Assembly (NCBI GenBank): GCA_017537965.1
Contig: JAFYJV010000029.1
Location: 27,957 to 91,956, forward strand
Length of the DNA: 64,000 nucleotides
Reading direction: 5' to 3'
Origin: Bacteroidales bacterium
GTDB lineage: Bacteria; Bacteroidota; Bacteroidia; Bacteroidales; F082
Both the position numbers and the translations under genes were made by a program. Positions 1 to 10,404 of this stretch are shown here, piece by piece. The first letter of the stretch is position 1; each line of letters starts with the position of its first letter. The notes under the pieces are model-generated. The model did no database searches. It had not been told where the DNA came from and saw only the letters and a list, made by a program, of their open reading frames with translations.

Positions 1-201
1 GGATTTGATGACTTTGGTAAGTGTATTAAAAAATTCGATAATGATCCAGATGAACAAATATATTCTAGAGTAATTAATATTTTAAGTCATGGAAATTACT
101 CTCTGTTTGAACCCGTGGAGATGAATGAGGAAAACCAGACTTATTTCAAGCAAGTGTATTCTGATTTTAAAACGCGATTCCCATTTAATGAAAACATCTA
201 G
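1..201 (+). CDS. C-terminal end of an unidentified protein, possibly an AAA-type ATPase (partial)
   Basis: An open frame runs from the first base of the window to a TAG stop at 199-201, giving 66 residues with no start codon in view. The translation contains RVINILSHGNYS and ends FKTRFPFNENI. An 'R-x-x-N-x-x-SH' stretch close to the C-terminus is reminiscent of AAA_13-type ATPases of phage-defence loci, but this is a weak resemblance. The gene is clearly A+T-rich and ends only 3 bases before hsdM, so the two are probably cotranscribed. The rest lies upstream of the window, so the function cannot be fixed. Confidence 0.5.
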   Translation, partial: GFDDFGKCIKKFDNDPDEQIYSRVINILSHGNYSLFEPVEMNEENQTYFKQVYSDFKTRFPFNENI

Positions 202-204
202 CAT

Positions 205-1788
205 ATGGCACAAAATATCCAACAAGAACTCGGCAAAACCCTTTGGAACATCGCCAACAACTTGCGTGGCGCAATGATGGCGGACGATTTCCGCGATTAT
301 ATGTTGTCGTTCCTCTTTTGGAAATACCTGTCGGACAATTATGTGAAATCCGCCCAAAAGGAATTGGGTTCGGATTATACAGCCTTGCAAATATGGTATA
401 AAGAAAATCCCAACGATACGCTGTTGTTTGAACGGCAAATGCGGCGCAAAATCCATTATGTGATTGAACCTCAATATCTTTGGGACAACATCGTGGAACT
501 TGCCCGCACGCAAAGCGATGATTTGCTCCAGACTTTGCAGGACGGTTTCAAATACATTGAAAACGAGTCGTTTGAAAGTTCGTTCAAAGGCTTGTTCTCC
601 GAAATCAACTTGAATTCGGAGAAGTTGGGCAAGAACTATACCGAACGCAACGCACTATTGTGCAAAGTCATCAAAACCATTGCCGACGGTCTTGCTGAAA
701 TTCCTTCTGATTCTGATGCTTTGGGTGATGCTTACGAATACCTGATTGGACAGTTTGCGGCTGGCTCGGGACAGAAAGCCGGTGAGTTCTACACCCCGCA
801 GATGATTTCCACCATCCTTTCTCGCATCGTTACATTGGATTGTCAAGACCCCTCAACAGGTAAGAAGAAACGCATAGACAAGGTGCTCGATTTTGCTTGT
901 GGGTCAGGCTCGTTGTTGCTGAATGTGCGCCGCGAGATGAAAGACTACGCCATTGGCAAGATTTACGGTCAGGAGAAAAACATCACCACCTACAATCTTG
1001 CCCGAATGAATATGCTGTTGCATGGCGTAAAGGACACGGAGTTTGAGATTCATCACGGCGATTCTCTTGCCAACGATTGGGACATTCTTAACGAGCAAAA
1101 TCCCGCCAAGAAGATGCAGTTTGACGCGGTGGTCGCCAATCCGCCTTTCAGTTTGCGTTGGGACCCGATGGAAGAGACCGCCAAGGATTTCCGTTTCAGT
1201 CGTTATGGTGTGGCTCCTAAGTCTGCCGCTGATTTCGCTTTTCTGTTGCACGGTTTGCATTTCTTGAGCGACAACGGCACGATGGCCATCATTTTGCCTC
1301 ACGGTGTGTTGTTCCGTGGCGGCAAGGAAGAAGTCATTCGTAAGAAACTGCTTGAGGATGACAACATTGATGCTGTCATCGGATTGCCTGCCAACTTGTT
1401 CTATTCCACTGGCATTCCTGTTTGTATACTCGTTTTGAAAAAATGCCGCAAGAACGATAAAATTCTGTTCATCAATGCCAGCGGTGAGGAGCATTACGAG
1501 AAAGGCAAGCGCCAGAACTATCTTCGCGACAAAGATGTGGAAAAGATAGTGGAAACTTATCAATCCCGCAAAGAGGAACCGCGTTTCTCGAGCTTGGTTT
1601 CATTGGCGGAAATCAAGGAAAACGACTATAACCTCAATATCACTCGCTATGTCAATCTGTCGAAAGATGAAAAACCGATTGACCTTAAAGCCGTTACTAA
1701 GCAACTACATGAAACGGATGCCAAAATCGAGGAAGCACGAGGCAAACTCAATGTGTTTTTGAAGGAATTGGGGTTGGAGGAGATTTAG
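205..1788 (+). CDS. hsdM: Type I restriction-modification DNA methyltransferase, subunit M
   Basis: This 527-residue protein has the normal HsdM length. An N-terminal helical HsdM domain covers about residues 6-150. The AdoMet-binding motif I is DFACGSGS near residue 229 and the catalytic N6-adenine motif is NPPF at residues 312-315. It should methylate adenine in a bipartite site when bound to an HsdS specificity subunit. The ATG at 205 lies 3 bases after the preceding stop. No hsdS or hsdR follows: the next genes are a GIY-YIG protein and an AlbA-type regulator, so the partners are either upstream of the window or lost. The identification as HsdM is secure; whether the system is active is unknown. 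Confidence 0.95.
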   Translation: MAQNIQQELGKTLWNIANNLRGAMMADDFRDYMLSFLFWKYLSDNYVKSAQKELGSDYTALQIWYKENPNDTLLFERQMRRKIHYVIEPQYLWDNIVELARTQSDDLLQTLQDGFKYIENESFESSFKGLFSEINLNSEKLGKNYTERNALLCKVIKTIADGLAEIPSDSDALGDAYEYLIGQFAAGSGQKAGEFYTPQMISTILSRIVTLDCQDPSTGKKKRIDKVLDFACGSGSLLLNVRREMKDYAIGKIYGQEKNITTYNLARMNMLLHGVKDTEFEIHHGDSLANDWDILNEQNPAKKMQFDAVVANPPFSLRWDPMEETAKDFRFSRYGVAPKSAADFAFLLHGLHFLSDNGTMAIILPHGVLFRGGKEEVIRKKLLEDDNIDAVIGLPANLFYSTGIPVCILVLKKCRKNDKILFINASGEEHYEKGKRQNYLRDKDVEKIVETYQSRKEEPRFSSLVSLAEIKENDYNLNITRYVNLSKDEKPIDLKAVTKQLHETDAKIEEARGKLNVFLKELGLEEI

Positions 1789-1849
1789 AGTCAATATTAT
1801 GGAGTGTAAAACTCAAATTAAAGGTTGAAAACAACATAAAGAACAAATT

Positions 1850-2677
1850 ATGGGAAAAACAATAACAACCTATTTGATAGATGGTGATCCGAAAGGCACT
1901 CGGTATGTGTTTATTAGCAATACAATTTGCAAGATGTATGTGATTCCTCGTTCTAATTTGTCTATTTTGAATGAACGAAAAGAGTTGCAAACTCCAGCCT
2001 TTTATATCTTGCTTGGTGAAGATGAGGGCACAAAGCCAAAGGCGTACATAGGCGAAACCGAGAACTTTCGTGAGCGGGTGAAAGATCACGATAGTAAGAA
2101 AGCATTTTGGCAAAAGGCATTATTGTTTATTTCCAAAGATGCTGCAATGACAAAAGCTGACGTGCAATATCTTGAATATCGTGCAATTGTAGAAGCTAAA
2201 GAGTCCAATGCGTTTGTGTTGAATGAAAACAAACAAACCCCGAAGGCTCCTAATCTTCCTGAATACAGAAAAGACGATATGGATGGATTCTTTGGGGATG
2301 TCATATTCCTAACTTCATTTATTGGCTGTAACATCTTTGATATTTCCAAACCTAAAGAGGAACATTTGTTCTATACCAAAGGACGTGGTTGTGATGCAAA
2401 GGGTTTTTATGATGCCAATGGCTTCACCGTTCTGAAAGGAAGTGCTATTGCAAAATCTTCGGTTCCATCTTTTACATGGAAAGAGAAACGCGAAAAACTT
2501 CTTAAAGAATATACCATCAACAATGGCGACAAGTTGGAATTAGAATCAGATATTACTTTTCCAAGCCCCAGCACTGCTGCTGACTTTTGCATCGGTAGTA
2601 GTAATAACGGATGGCTGGTGTGGAAAGATGAGGACGGACAAACGCTTGATAGCGTTTACAGAAAACAATTAGAATAG
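1850..2677 (+). CDS. GIY-YIG domain protein with C-terminal DUF4357
   Basis: This 275-residue protein has a GIY-YIG-like fold in its N-terminal half: a strand with FYILLGED at about 50-57 stands for the GIY half, followed by AYIGETENFRERV from residue 65, where YIG, Arg and Glu match family positions. The C-terminal 40 residues (PSPSTAADFCIGSSNNGW onward) match DUF4357, a small domain often joined to GIY-YIG nucleases next to restriction-modification genes. It starts 61 bases after hsdM on the same strand and is comparatively A+T-rich. A nuclease role in the type I locus is an inference from family and neighbourhood; I cannot tell whether it cuts DNA or is regulatory. Confidence 0.85.
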   Translation: MGKTITTYLIDGDPKGTRYVFISNTICKMYVIPRSNLSILNERKELQTPAFYILLGEDEGTKPKAYIGETENFRERVKDHDSKKAFWQKALLFISKDAAMTKADVQYLEYRAIVEAKESNAFVLNENKQTPKAPNLPEYRKDDMDGFFGDVIFLTSFIGCNIFDISKPKEEHLFYTKGRGCDAKGFYDANGFTVLKGSAIAKSSVPSFTWKEKREKLLKEYTINNGDKLELESDITFPSPSTAADFCIGSSNNGWLVWKDEDGQTLDSVYRKQLE

Positions 2678-2754
2678 GTTCATTTCGTAAAACAAGGTAT
2701 TACAGTGGCGAAGAAATGGTATTAAGTCAATCAAGAGTATAAAAAAGACTTATT

Positions 2755-4129
2755 ATGTTTATCCCAAACAACAGAATACAAGCAACAGTGGTCTGACAAA
2801 TACCTTGCCTACATCAGCGGCTTCGCCAATGCACAGGGTGGCACGCTCTATATTGGCATAAACGATGTTGGAGAGGTCGTCGGCGTCAATAACGCCAAAT
2901 ATCTATTGGAGAACCTTCCCAACAAAGCCATTCAAGCTACGGGCATCATTCCTGATATAGAAATCCTAAGCAAAGACGATAAAAAATATATCGCCATTCA
3001 TATCAAACAAAGCAGGCAACCTATCACTTGCAATGGGAAATACTACATTCGCAGTGGAAGCACCTTGCAAGAACTTGGCGGAACGGCGCTACAGCAATTC
3101 TTGTTAGATAAGCTGGGCTACGAGTGGGATGCTTCTCCATGTGAACATGCTACAATGGATGACATTGACGCTTCTGCTGTTAACTATTTTGTGCGTAATG
3201 CTGTGACCTCTGGAAGAATGCCCAATAGTGCATTGACAGACAGTGTGGAAACCATATTGCACAATCTCAATTTGCTGACGAAAGATGGACAACTCACCAA
3301 TGCAGCTGTCTTATTGTTCGGAAAGAATCCACAGAGCCATTTCATCACCGCCCATTTTAGAATAGGGCGCTTTGGCATTGATGATACAGACCTTATCCAT
3401 CAAGATGAAATAGATGGCAATCTTATTCAAATGGCTGATAAAGTAATGTGGAAACTGCGCTCCGACTATCTGACGGCTCCTATCCATTATGAGGGAATGC
3501 ATCGTGTTGAGCAACTTGAAATACCTGAAGATGCCTTACGTGAGTTGGTTTACAATGCCATTGTGCATCGTGATTATTTGGGGACAAACACACAAATGAA
3601 AGTGTATAATGATAGGATTTGGTTTTGGAACGCGGGTAAATTCCCAGAAGGTTTCGATGTGGAGAAAGCCTCGGAAGAACACCTTTCAAATCCACGAAAC
3701 CATCTTATTGCCAATGTGTTTTACCGTGCTGGTTTCATCGAATCATGGGGACGAGGCATCAGCAAGGTATGTAAAGCTTTTACCCAAGCCAACCTAACCG
3801 CTCCGACATTTGAGAACTTTTGGAACGGGACCCTTGTCCAAATGCCTCGCAAACCTGCTGACCAAGTAAATGACCAATTAAATGACCGATTAAATGACCG
3901 ATTAAATTCTTCGCAACTTACTGAAAATGAACAGAAAGTGTTTTTGTTTATCAAAGAGTTTGACCAATTAAATGACCGATTAAATGACCAATTAACGACA
4001 AGTTATATTGCTCAAAAGCTAGGCTTGTCCTATTCCACTATTCAACGTGTTCTTCGCGTGTTGAAACAAAAGGACTTGGTACAACGTGTGGGAAGCAAAA
4101 AAACAGGTTTTTGGCAGGTAAATAAATAG
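2755..4129 (+). pseudogene. AlbA_2/Schlafen-type ATP-binding regulator, start broken by a one-base insertion
   Basis: From 2756 the frame encodes an AlbA_2 domain (TEYKQQWSDKYLAYISGFAN, then AQGGTLYIGIND), a GHKL-like ATPase segment (ELVYNAIVHRDY, later GFIESWGRGI) and a C-terminal winged helix (SYSTIQRVLRVLKQKDLVQR). The frame has no usable start: it opens after a TAA at 2723 and contains no ATG, GTG or TTG before the AlbA_2 domain. The ATG at 2755 is one base out of register. Removing one T from the TTT at 2758-2760 would give ATG TTA TCC and an intact protein of about 457 residues. The first in-frame ATG, at 2906, would delete most of AlbA_2. It could be a real frameshift, a phase-variable start or a sequencing error. 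Confidence 0.8.
3860..3997 (+). repeat. 12-bp tandem repeats in the linker of the AlbA-type gene
   Basis: Units of the form GACCRATTAAAT occur four times in a row at 3860-3907 and three times at 3962-3997, separated by 54 unique bases. They encode runs of DQLN and DRLN just before the winged-helix domain. Because the unit is a multiple of three, gain or loss of copies changes linker length without shifting the frame. Confidence 0.9.
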
Positions 4130-4232
4130 AATCAAATTTTGTTAATCAACCCCCTCACACCATTGAAAACGAACTCAAAAGAATCTGCTCTATACAATGA
4201 CTACAACCGCGCCATGAAGCTTTTGGATGAGA
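4130..4232. other. Intergenic fragment at the edge of the accessory region
   Basis: No gene is called here. The frame of the preceding gene continues open after its TAG and reads LYNDYNRAMKLLDEI over the last part, which looks coding-like, possibly the degraded 3' end of a lost gene. It runs into the antisense 3' end of the downstream protease gene at 4233. I recognise no family in it. Confidence 0.3.
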
Positions 4233-5963
4233 TTAATGCTTCGTCATTACCAGCTTCTGGGTTAAAAGCCCCTGTTCTGTAACGGCAGTAACAAAATAGA
4301 TTCCTGCGACTAGTTGCCTTATATCAAGATGAAACTCATCATGGATGGCTTGGGCTGTGATGAGCTTTTTTCCTGTGATGTCCAGTATTTCGACTCGTTG
4401 CAAACCTTGTGCGCAGATGGTGACAAAATCCATGCTGGGATTGGGATAGACAAGTGCTTTGGTGACTGTCGATTCGTTGACTCCATCCCATGCTGGCACA
4501 GCATTCACCGCGGCCAAGGCATCCACACGGCCCACGCCAGTGGTGTTGCTCTTGTTGGGCGTCAGCTTGACGGAGGTCTCTTCAAGGATGCGGCAGATCT
4601 CGTCGGGCATCAGTTCGGGGTTCTTTTGCAACATCAATGCGACGATGCCCGCCACGCATGGGGTGGCCTGAGAAGTGCCGTCCATATAGGTGTAGCCACT
4701 GGTGTTCTGGAAATCCAACGACTTGATATTCACGCCTGGAGCACAAACATCGGGACGGATGAGGCCGATGCCAGGATTGTAGGCGTAGTCGCCAAACTCA
4801 GTGTCCTGCCAGGTGACAGGTCCCCGCGAGGTGAAGTCGGCGGCGGCATCGTTGTAGTTCACCGCACCGACGGCCACCACACAACTCAAACCGCCTGGAT
4901 TGGCCATCTGGTCGGGGTCGAGATAGGGCGGGGGACAGCTGGCCGGCACCCGCACGTTGTTGGGAATTGGGTAAGCCATCTGAAGGATACTCAAGCCTTC
5001 GTTGCCGGCGCACACCAAGGCCACAATACCTGCATCCAAGATCGCCGTGCAAGTGCGTCGGAAGATTTCCTTGTCAGTAATCCCAGCACCAGCCATGCCT
5101 TGCGACAGGTTGATCAGGTCGCATCCGTGTTCCACGGCCCATTCCATGCCACCGGCGATGTTGACTGCACCGCCAAAGCCATCGGCAGCAGTGGTCTTCA
5201 CGCACATCAAGGTGGCATCGGGCGCGACACCTGTCTGCGAGCCGGAGGTGCCATCGCCACAAACGATTCCTGCGACATGCGTGCCGTGCCCTTTGTCGTC
5301 CATAGGGTCGTCGTCATCGTTCACGATGTCGTAGCCGTGATGTGGAAATGCCTCGCCACCGTCCCAGAGATGGTCGGCAAGGTCGAGGTGGTCGTAGTTG
5401 ACGCCAGAATCGACAACGGCAACCACGACACCAGCCCCCGTGTAGCCCAGTGCCCAAACTTGGTCGGCATTCACCTGGGTGAGGTTCGGCGTGATCTCGC
5501 TTGAGGCGGACGCCGATCTTGACATTCCCATTTCGGGAATCAACTGATGCCTGGTGTTGATGCTGATGGATTCAATGTCATTGCGTTTTGCGAGTTCGGT
5601 CAACGCGGTTTTCGTGGTTGTGAAATACAGCGCATTGGCCGACCAAAGGCTGCGTATGGATGATGCCAAACCTTGTTGCTCCATTTCGGAGAGGATGTTT
5701 TTCAAGTCGTGTTGAGATGCCTCGGCGAATGTTTTCAACTCATTGACCACAAAGGTTCTGCGTTCGGCTTTGGTCGGGAATAATTCGGCGCGAAGGCACA
5801 GTTGTGTCAGGTCGTATTGCGACTTCATGAGCACGACGACTTCGATGCTCTCGTCATCACTGTAGCGAAACAGCTCTTGTCTCAAGAGTGGATCGAGGCA
5901 ACCTTGTGGGAAGCCCATGATGCTCAGCATCGTCAAGATGGAAAGCAAGGCGATTCTTTTCAT
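4233..5963 (-). CDS. Subtilisin-like (S8) serine protease with T9SS sorting domain
   Basis: The protein is 576 residues if started at MKRIALLSILTML (ATG at 5963), which gives a proper signal peptide; a longer frame upstream adds unlikely sequence antisense to nothing and overlapping the upstream gene. An inhibitor-I9-like propeptide covers about 40-140. The catalytic triad is Asp185 (VDSGV), His226 (GHGTHVAG) and Ser431 (DGTSQATP), with oxyanion Asn321 (CAGN). The last 80 residues (VYPNPS, VEILDITGKKL, GIYFVTA) form a type A T9SS sorting domain, so it should be carried across the outer membrane and anchored or released. It lies 7 bases after the SH3-domain gene, probably one operon, and is a paralogue of the protease at 12769-14448. 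Confidence 0.93.
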   Translation of the reverse strand: MKRIALLSILTMLSIMGFPQGCLDPLLRQELFRYSDDESIEVVVLMKSQYDLTQLCLRAELFPTKAERRTFVVNELKTFAEASQHDLKNILSEMEQQGLASSIRSLWSANALYFTTTKTALTELAKRNDIESISINTRHQLIPEMGMSRSASASSEITPNLTQVNADQVWALGYTGAGVVVAVVDSGVNYDHLDLADHLWDGGEAFPHHGYDIVNDDDDPMDDKGHGTHVAGIVCGDGTSGSQTGVAPDATLMCVKTTAADGFGGAVNIAGGMEWAVEHGCDLINLSQGMAGAGITDKEIFRRTCTAILDAGIVALVCAGNEGLSILQMAYPIPNNVRVPASCPPPYLDPDQMANPGGLSCVVAVGAVNYNDAAADFTSRGPVTWQDTEFGDYAYNPGIGLIRPDVCAPGVNIKSLDFQNTSGYTYMDGTSQATPCVAGIVALMLQKNPELMPDEICRILEETSVKLTPNKSNTTGVGRVDALAAVNAVPAWDGVNESTVTKALVYPNPSMDFVTICAQGLQRVEILDITGKKLITAQAIHDEFHLDIRQLVAGIYFVTAVTEQGLLTQKLVMTKH

Positions 5964-5970
5964 GGCATGA

Positions 5971-6993
5971 TTACTCCAGATGCGTGTATTTTTTCGATAC
6001 CCAAAGCTGATTGCCGTGGAAGTCGATCTGATAGAAGTCGCCTTCTTCGCCGAGATATAGGAAACGCTCGCCCACTTTGGGATGGCGGTTGGTGCCGTCG
6101 GGCCATTTGAAGGTGTCGGCACTGGTCGAGGGACCTAGTCTCAAGCGAAGTTCGGAGCCGTCGATAACGACATAGTACTCTGGACCTCCGTCATATTCCT
6201 CTTCACCGTACCACTCTTCCTCAAAATCATCCGGGCTCATCCAATAGGTCTCTGCGATGAATTTATATTCAGGATGATAGGCTTTGAAAACGGTGCTGAG
6301 GACTTCATAGAACTGGTCGATGGTGCCATCGCTCCAGCGTCTTGCCCAGAAATGAAGGAAACGATAATCGATATTGCCATAGACAAAGCTGCCGTCTTCA
6401 AGTTTCAGCAAGTGCAGGAAGAAATCGACCTTGGGGGAGGTGTATTCCCAACCATGGCTTTCGACCGAAGTGCGGAAGATGGTCTCGCGTTCTTCTTGGC
6501 TGTATCCACCATCGTATAGGGCATCGTGAATCACCATCATGATATGCATCTGGCGATATAGGTATCTGTCAACGAGGGGTTTGCTCGACTCAATAAAGCT
6601 CTTGTCGGAGACGATCGTTTTGGCAATGCTTCCCAGATATTTGATGGCTTCGGGGTTGTAGTGGCCGAACTCTTCTTCGTTTTCAAGATCCCATTGTCCG
6701 TCATGATGTGGTCCCGACACGTAGAGCTGACAAGGCAGCATCTCTTGCAATTCGCTCAAGGAAATGAGCGAAGCCAGGTGACTTCCCGTGACGCGGATGC
6801 CGCACTCCGGCCAATAGTCAAACTCATTAACCAAGGTGTGGTAGGTGTTGTCGAGGTTCAAACAAGCGTCTTTAAAGCGCTGTACGACAGTGTCTTTTCC
6901 GTCTTTTGAAAATGCGCTGAATGCCAATATTGAAGCAAAGGCCAAAACGACCAATGCCATTTTGCGAAATGAGAAGTTTGATGTTTTTTTCAT
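5971..6993 (-). CDS. Exported protein with C-terminal SH3-like domain
   Basis: I chose the ATG at 6993 (MKKTSNFSFRKMALVVLAF), which gives a 340-residue protein with a clear signal peptide; an upstream ATG at 7080 would begin before the promoter box at 7014-7021. The central 220 residues match no family I recognise. The C-terminal 70 residues (YYVVIDGSELRLRLGPS ... GERFLYLGEEGDFYQI) have the spacing of a bacterial SH3 domain, usually a peptidoglycan or peptide binder. There is no T9SS tail, so it probably stays in the periplasm. It is transcribed just ahead of the S8 protease. A link to protease maturation would be speculation. Confidence 0.75.
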   Translation of the reverse strand: MKKTSNFSFRKMALVVLAFASILAFSAFSKDGKDTVVQRFKDACLNLDNTYHTLVNEFDYWPECGIRVTGSHLASLISLSELQEMLPCQLYVSGPHHDGQWDLENEEEFGHYNPEAIKYLGSIAKTIVSDKSFIESSKPLVDRYLYRQMHIMMVIHDALYDGGYSQEERETIFRTSVESHGWEYTSPKVDFFLHLLKLEDGSFVYGNIDYRFLHFWARRWSDGTIDQFYEVLSTVFKAYHPEYKFIAETYWMSPDDFEEEWYGEEEYDGGPEYYVVIDGSELRLRLGPSTSADTFKWPDGTNRHPKVGERFLYLGEEGDFYQIDFHGNQLWVSKKYTHLE

Positions 6994-7013
6994 GTTGCTA
7001 TGTTTTAGTGTCC

Positions 7014-7021
7014 CAAAAGTA
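7014..7021 (-). promoter_or_regulatory. Candidate -7 box for the SH3-protein/S8-protease operon
   Basis: On the minus strand the box reads TACTTTTG, matching the Bacteroidota TAnnTTTG consensus, 20 bases before the ATG at 6993. A TTG lies upstream at roughly -33 distance. Confidence 0.6.
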
Positions 7022-7116
7022 CATCTTTTTGCGTGAATTGGAATGCAACCATCCTCATTTTTTATGAGTAACGCTTTCATTTTTCAACAACAATAATGAG
7101 TCTTTGATTTGTTTTT

Positions 7117-7124
7117 TATCTTTG
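7117..7124 (+). promoter_or_regulatory. Candidate -7 box for the metallo-hydrolase/GH97 operon
   Basis: TATCTTTG matches the Bacteroidota consensus exactly and lies 24 bases before the ATG at 7149. It is divergent from the promoter at 7014-7021. Confidence 0.65.
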
Positions 7125-7148
7125 CCGTGTTAACCAATAAGACTTGAT

Positions 7149-10287
<3,139 letters not shown>

Positions 10288-10364
10288 ACGTTAGTGAAAA
10301 CCATTATCCCGAGCAAGTTCTTAAGAAATATTGGTCAAAACTCTTCTTTTGTTATAAAAATCAG

Positions 10365-10372
10365 TAGTTTTG
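10365..10372 (+). promoter_or_regulatory. Candidate -7 box for the C10 protease gene
   Basis: TAGTTTTG matches TAnnTTTG and lies 32 bases before the ATG at 10405. Confidence 0.55.
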
Positions 10373-10404
10373 CACCTGAATAACAAAAGAATCAATAAAA
10401 TTCC

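Noticed and set aside
1748-2113. Minus-strand open frame of 121 codons between hsdM and the GIY-YIG gene
   Set aside because: It overlaps two well-supported genes on the other strand and has no start signal.
4314-5504. Plus-strand open frame of 396 codons
   Set aside because: It lies antisense to the S8 protease, whose catalytic motifs are intact; the translation has no recognisable features.
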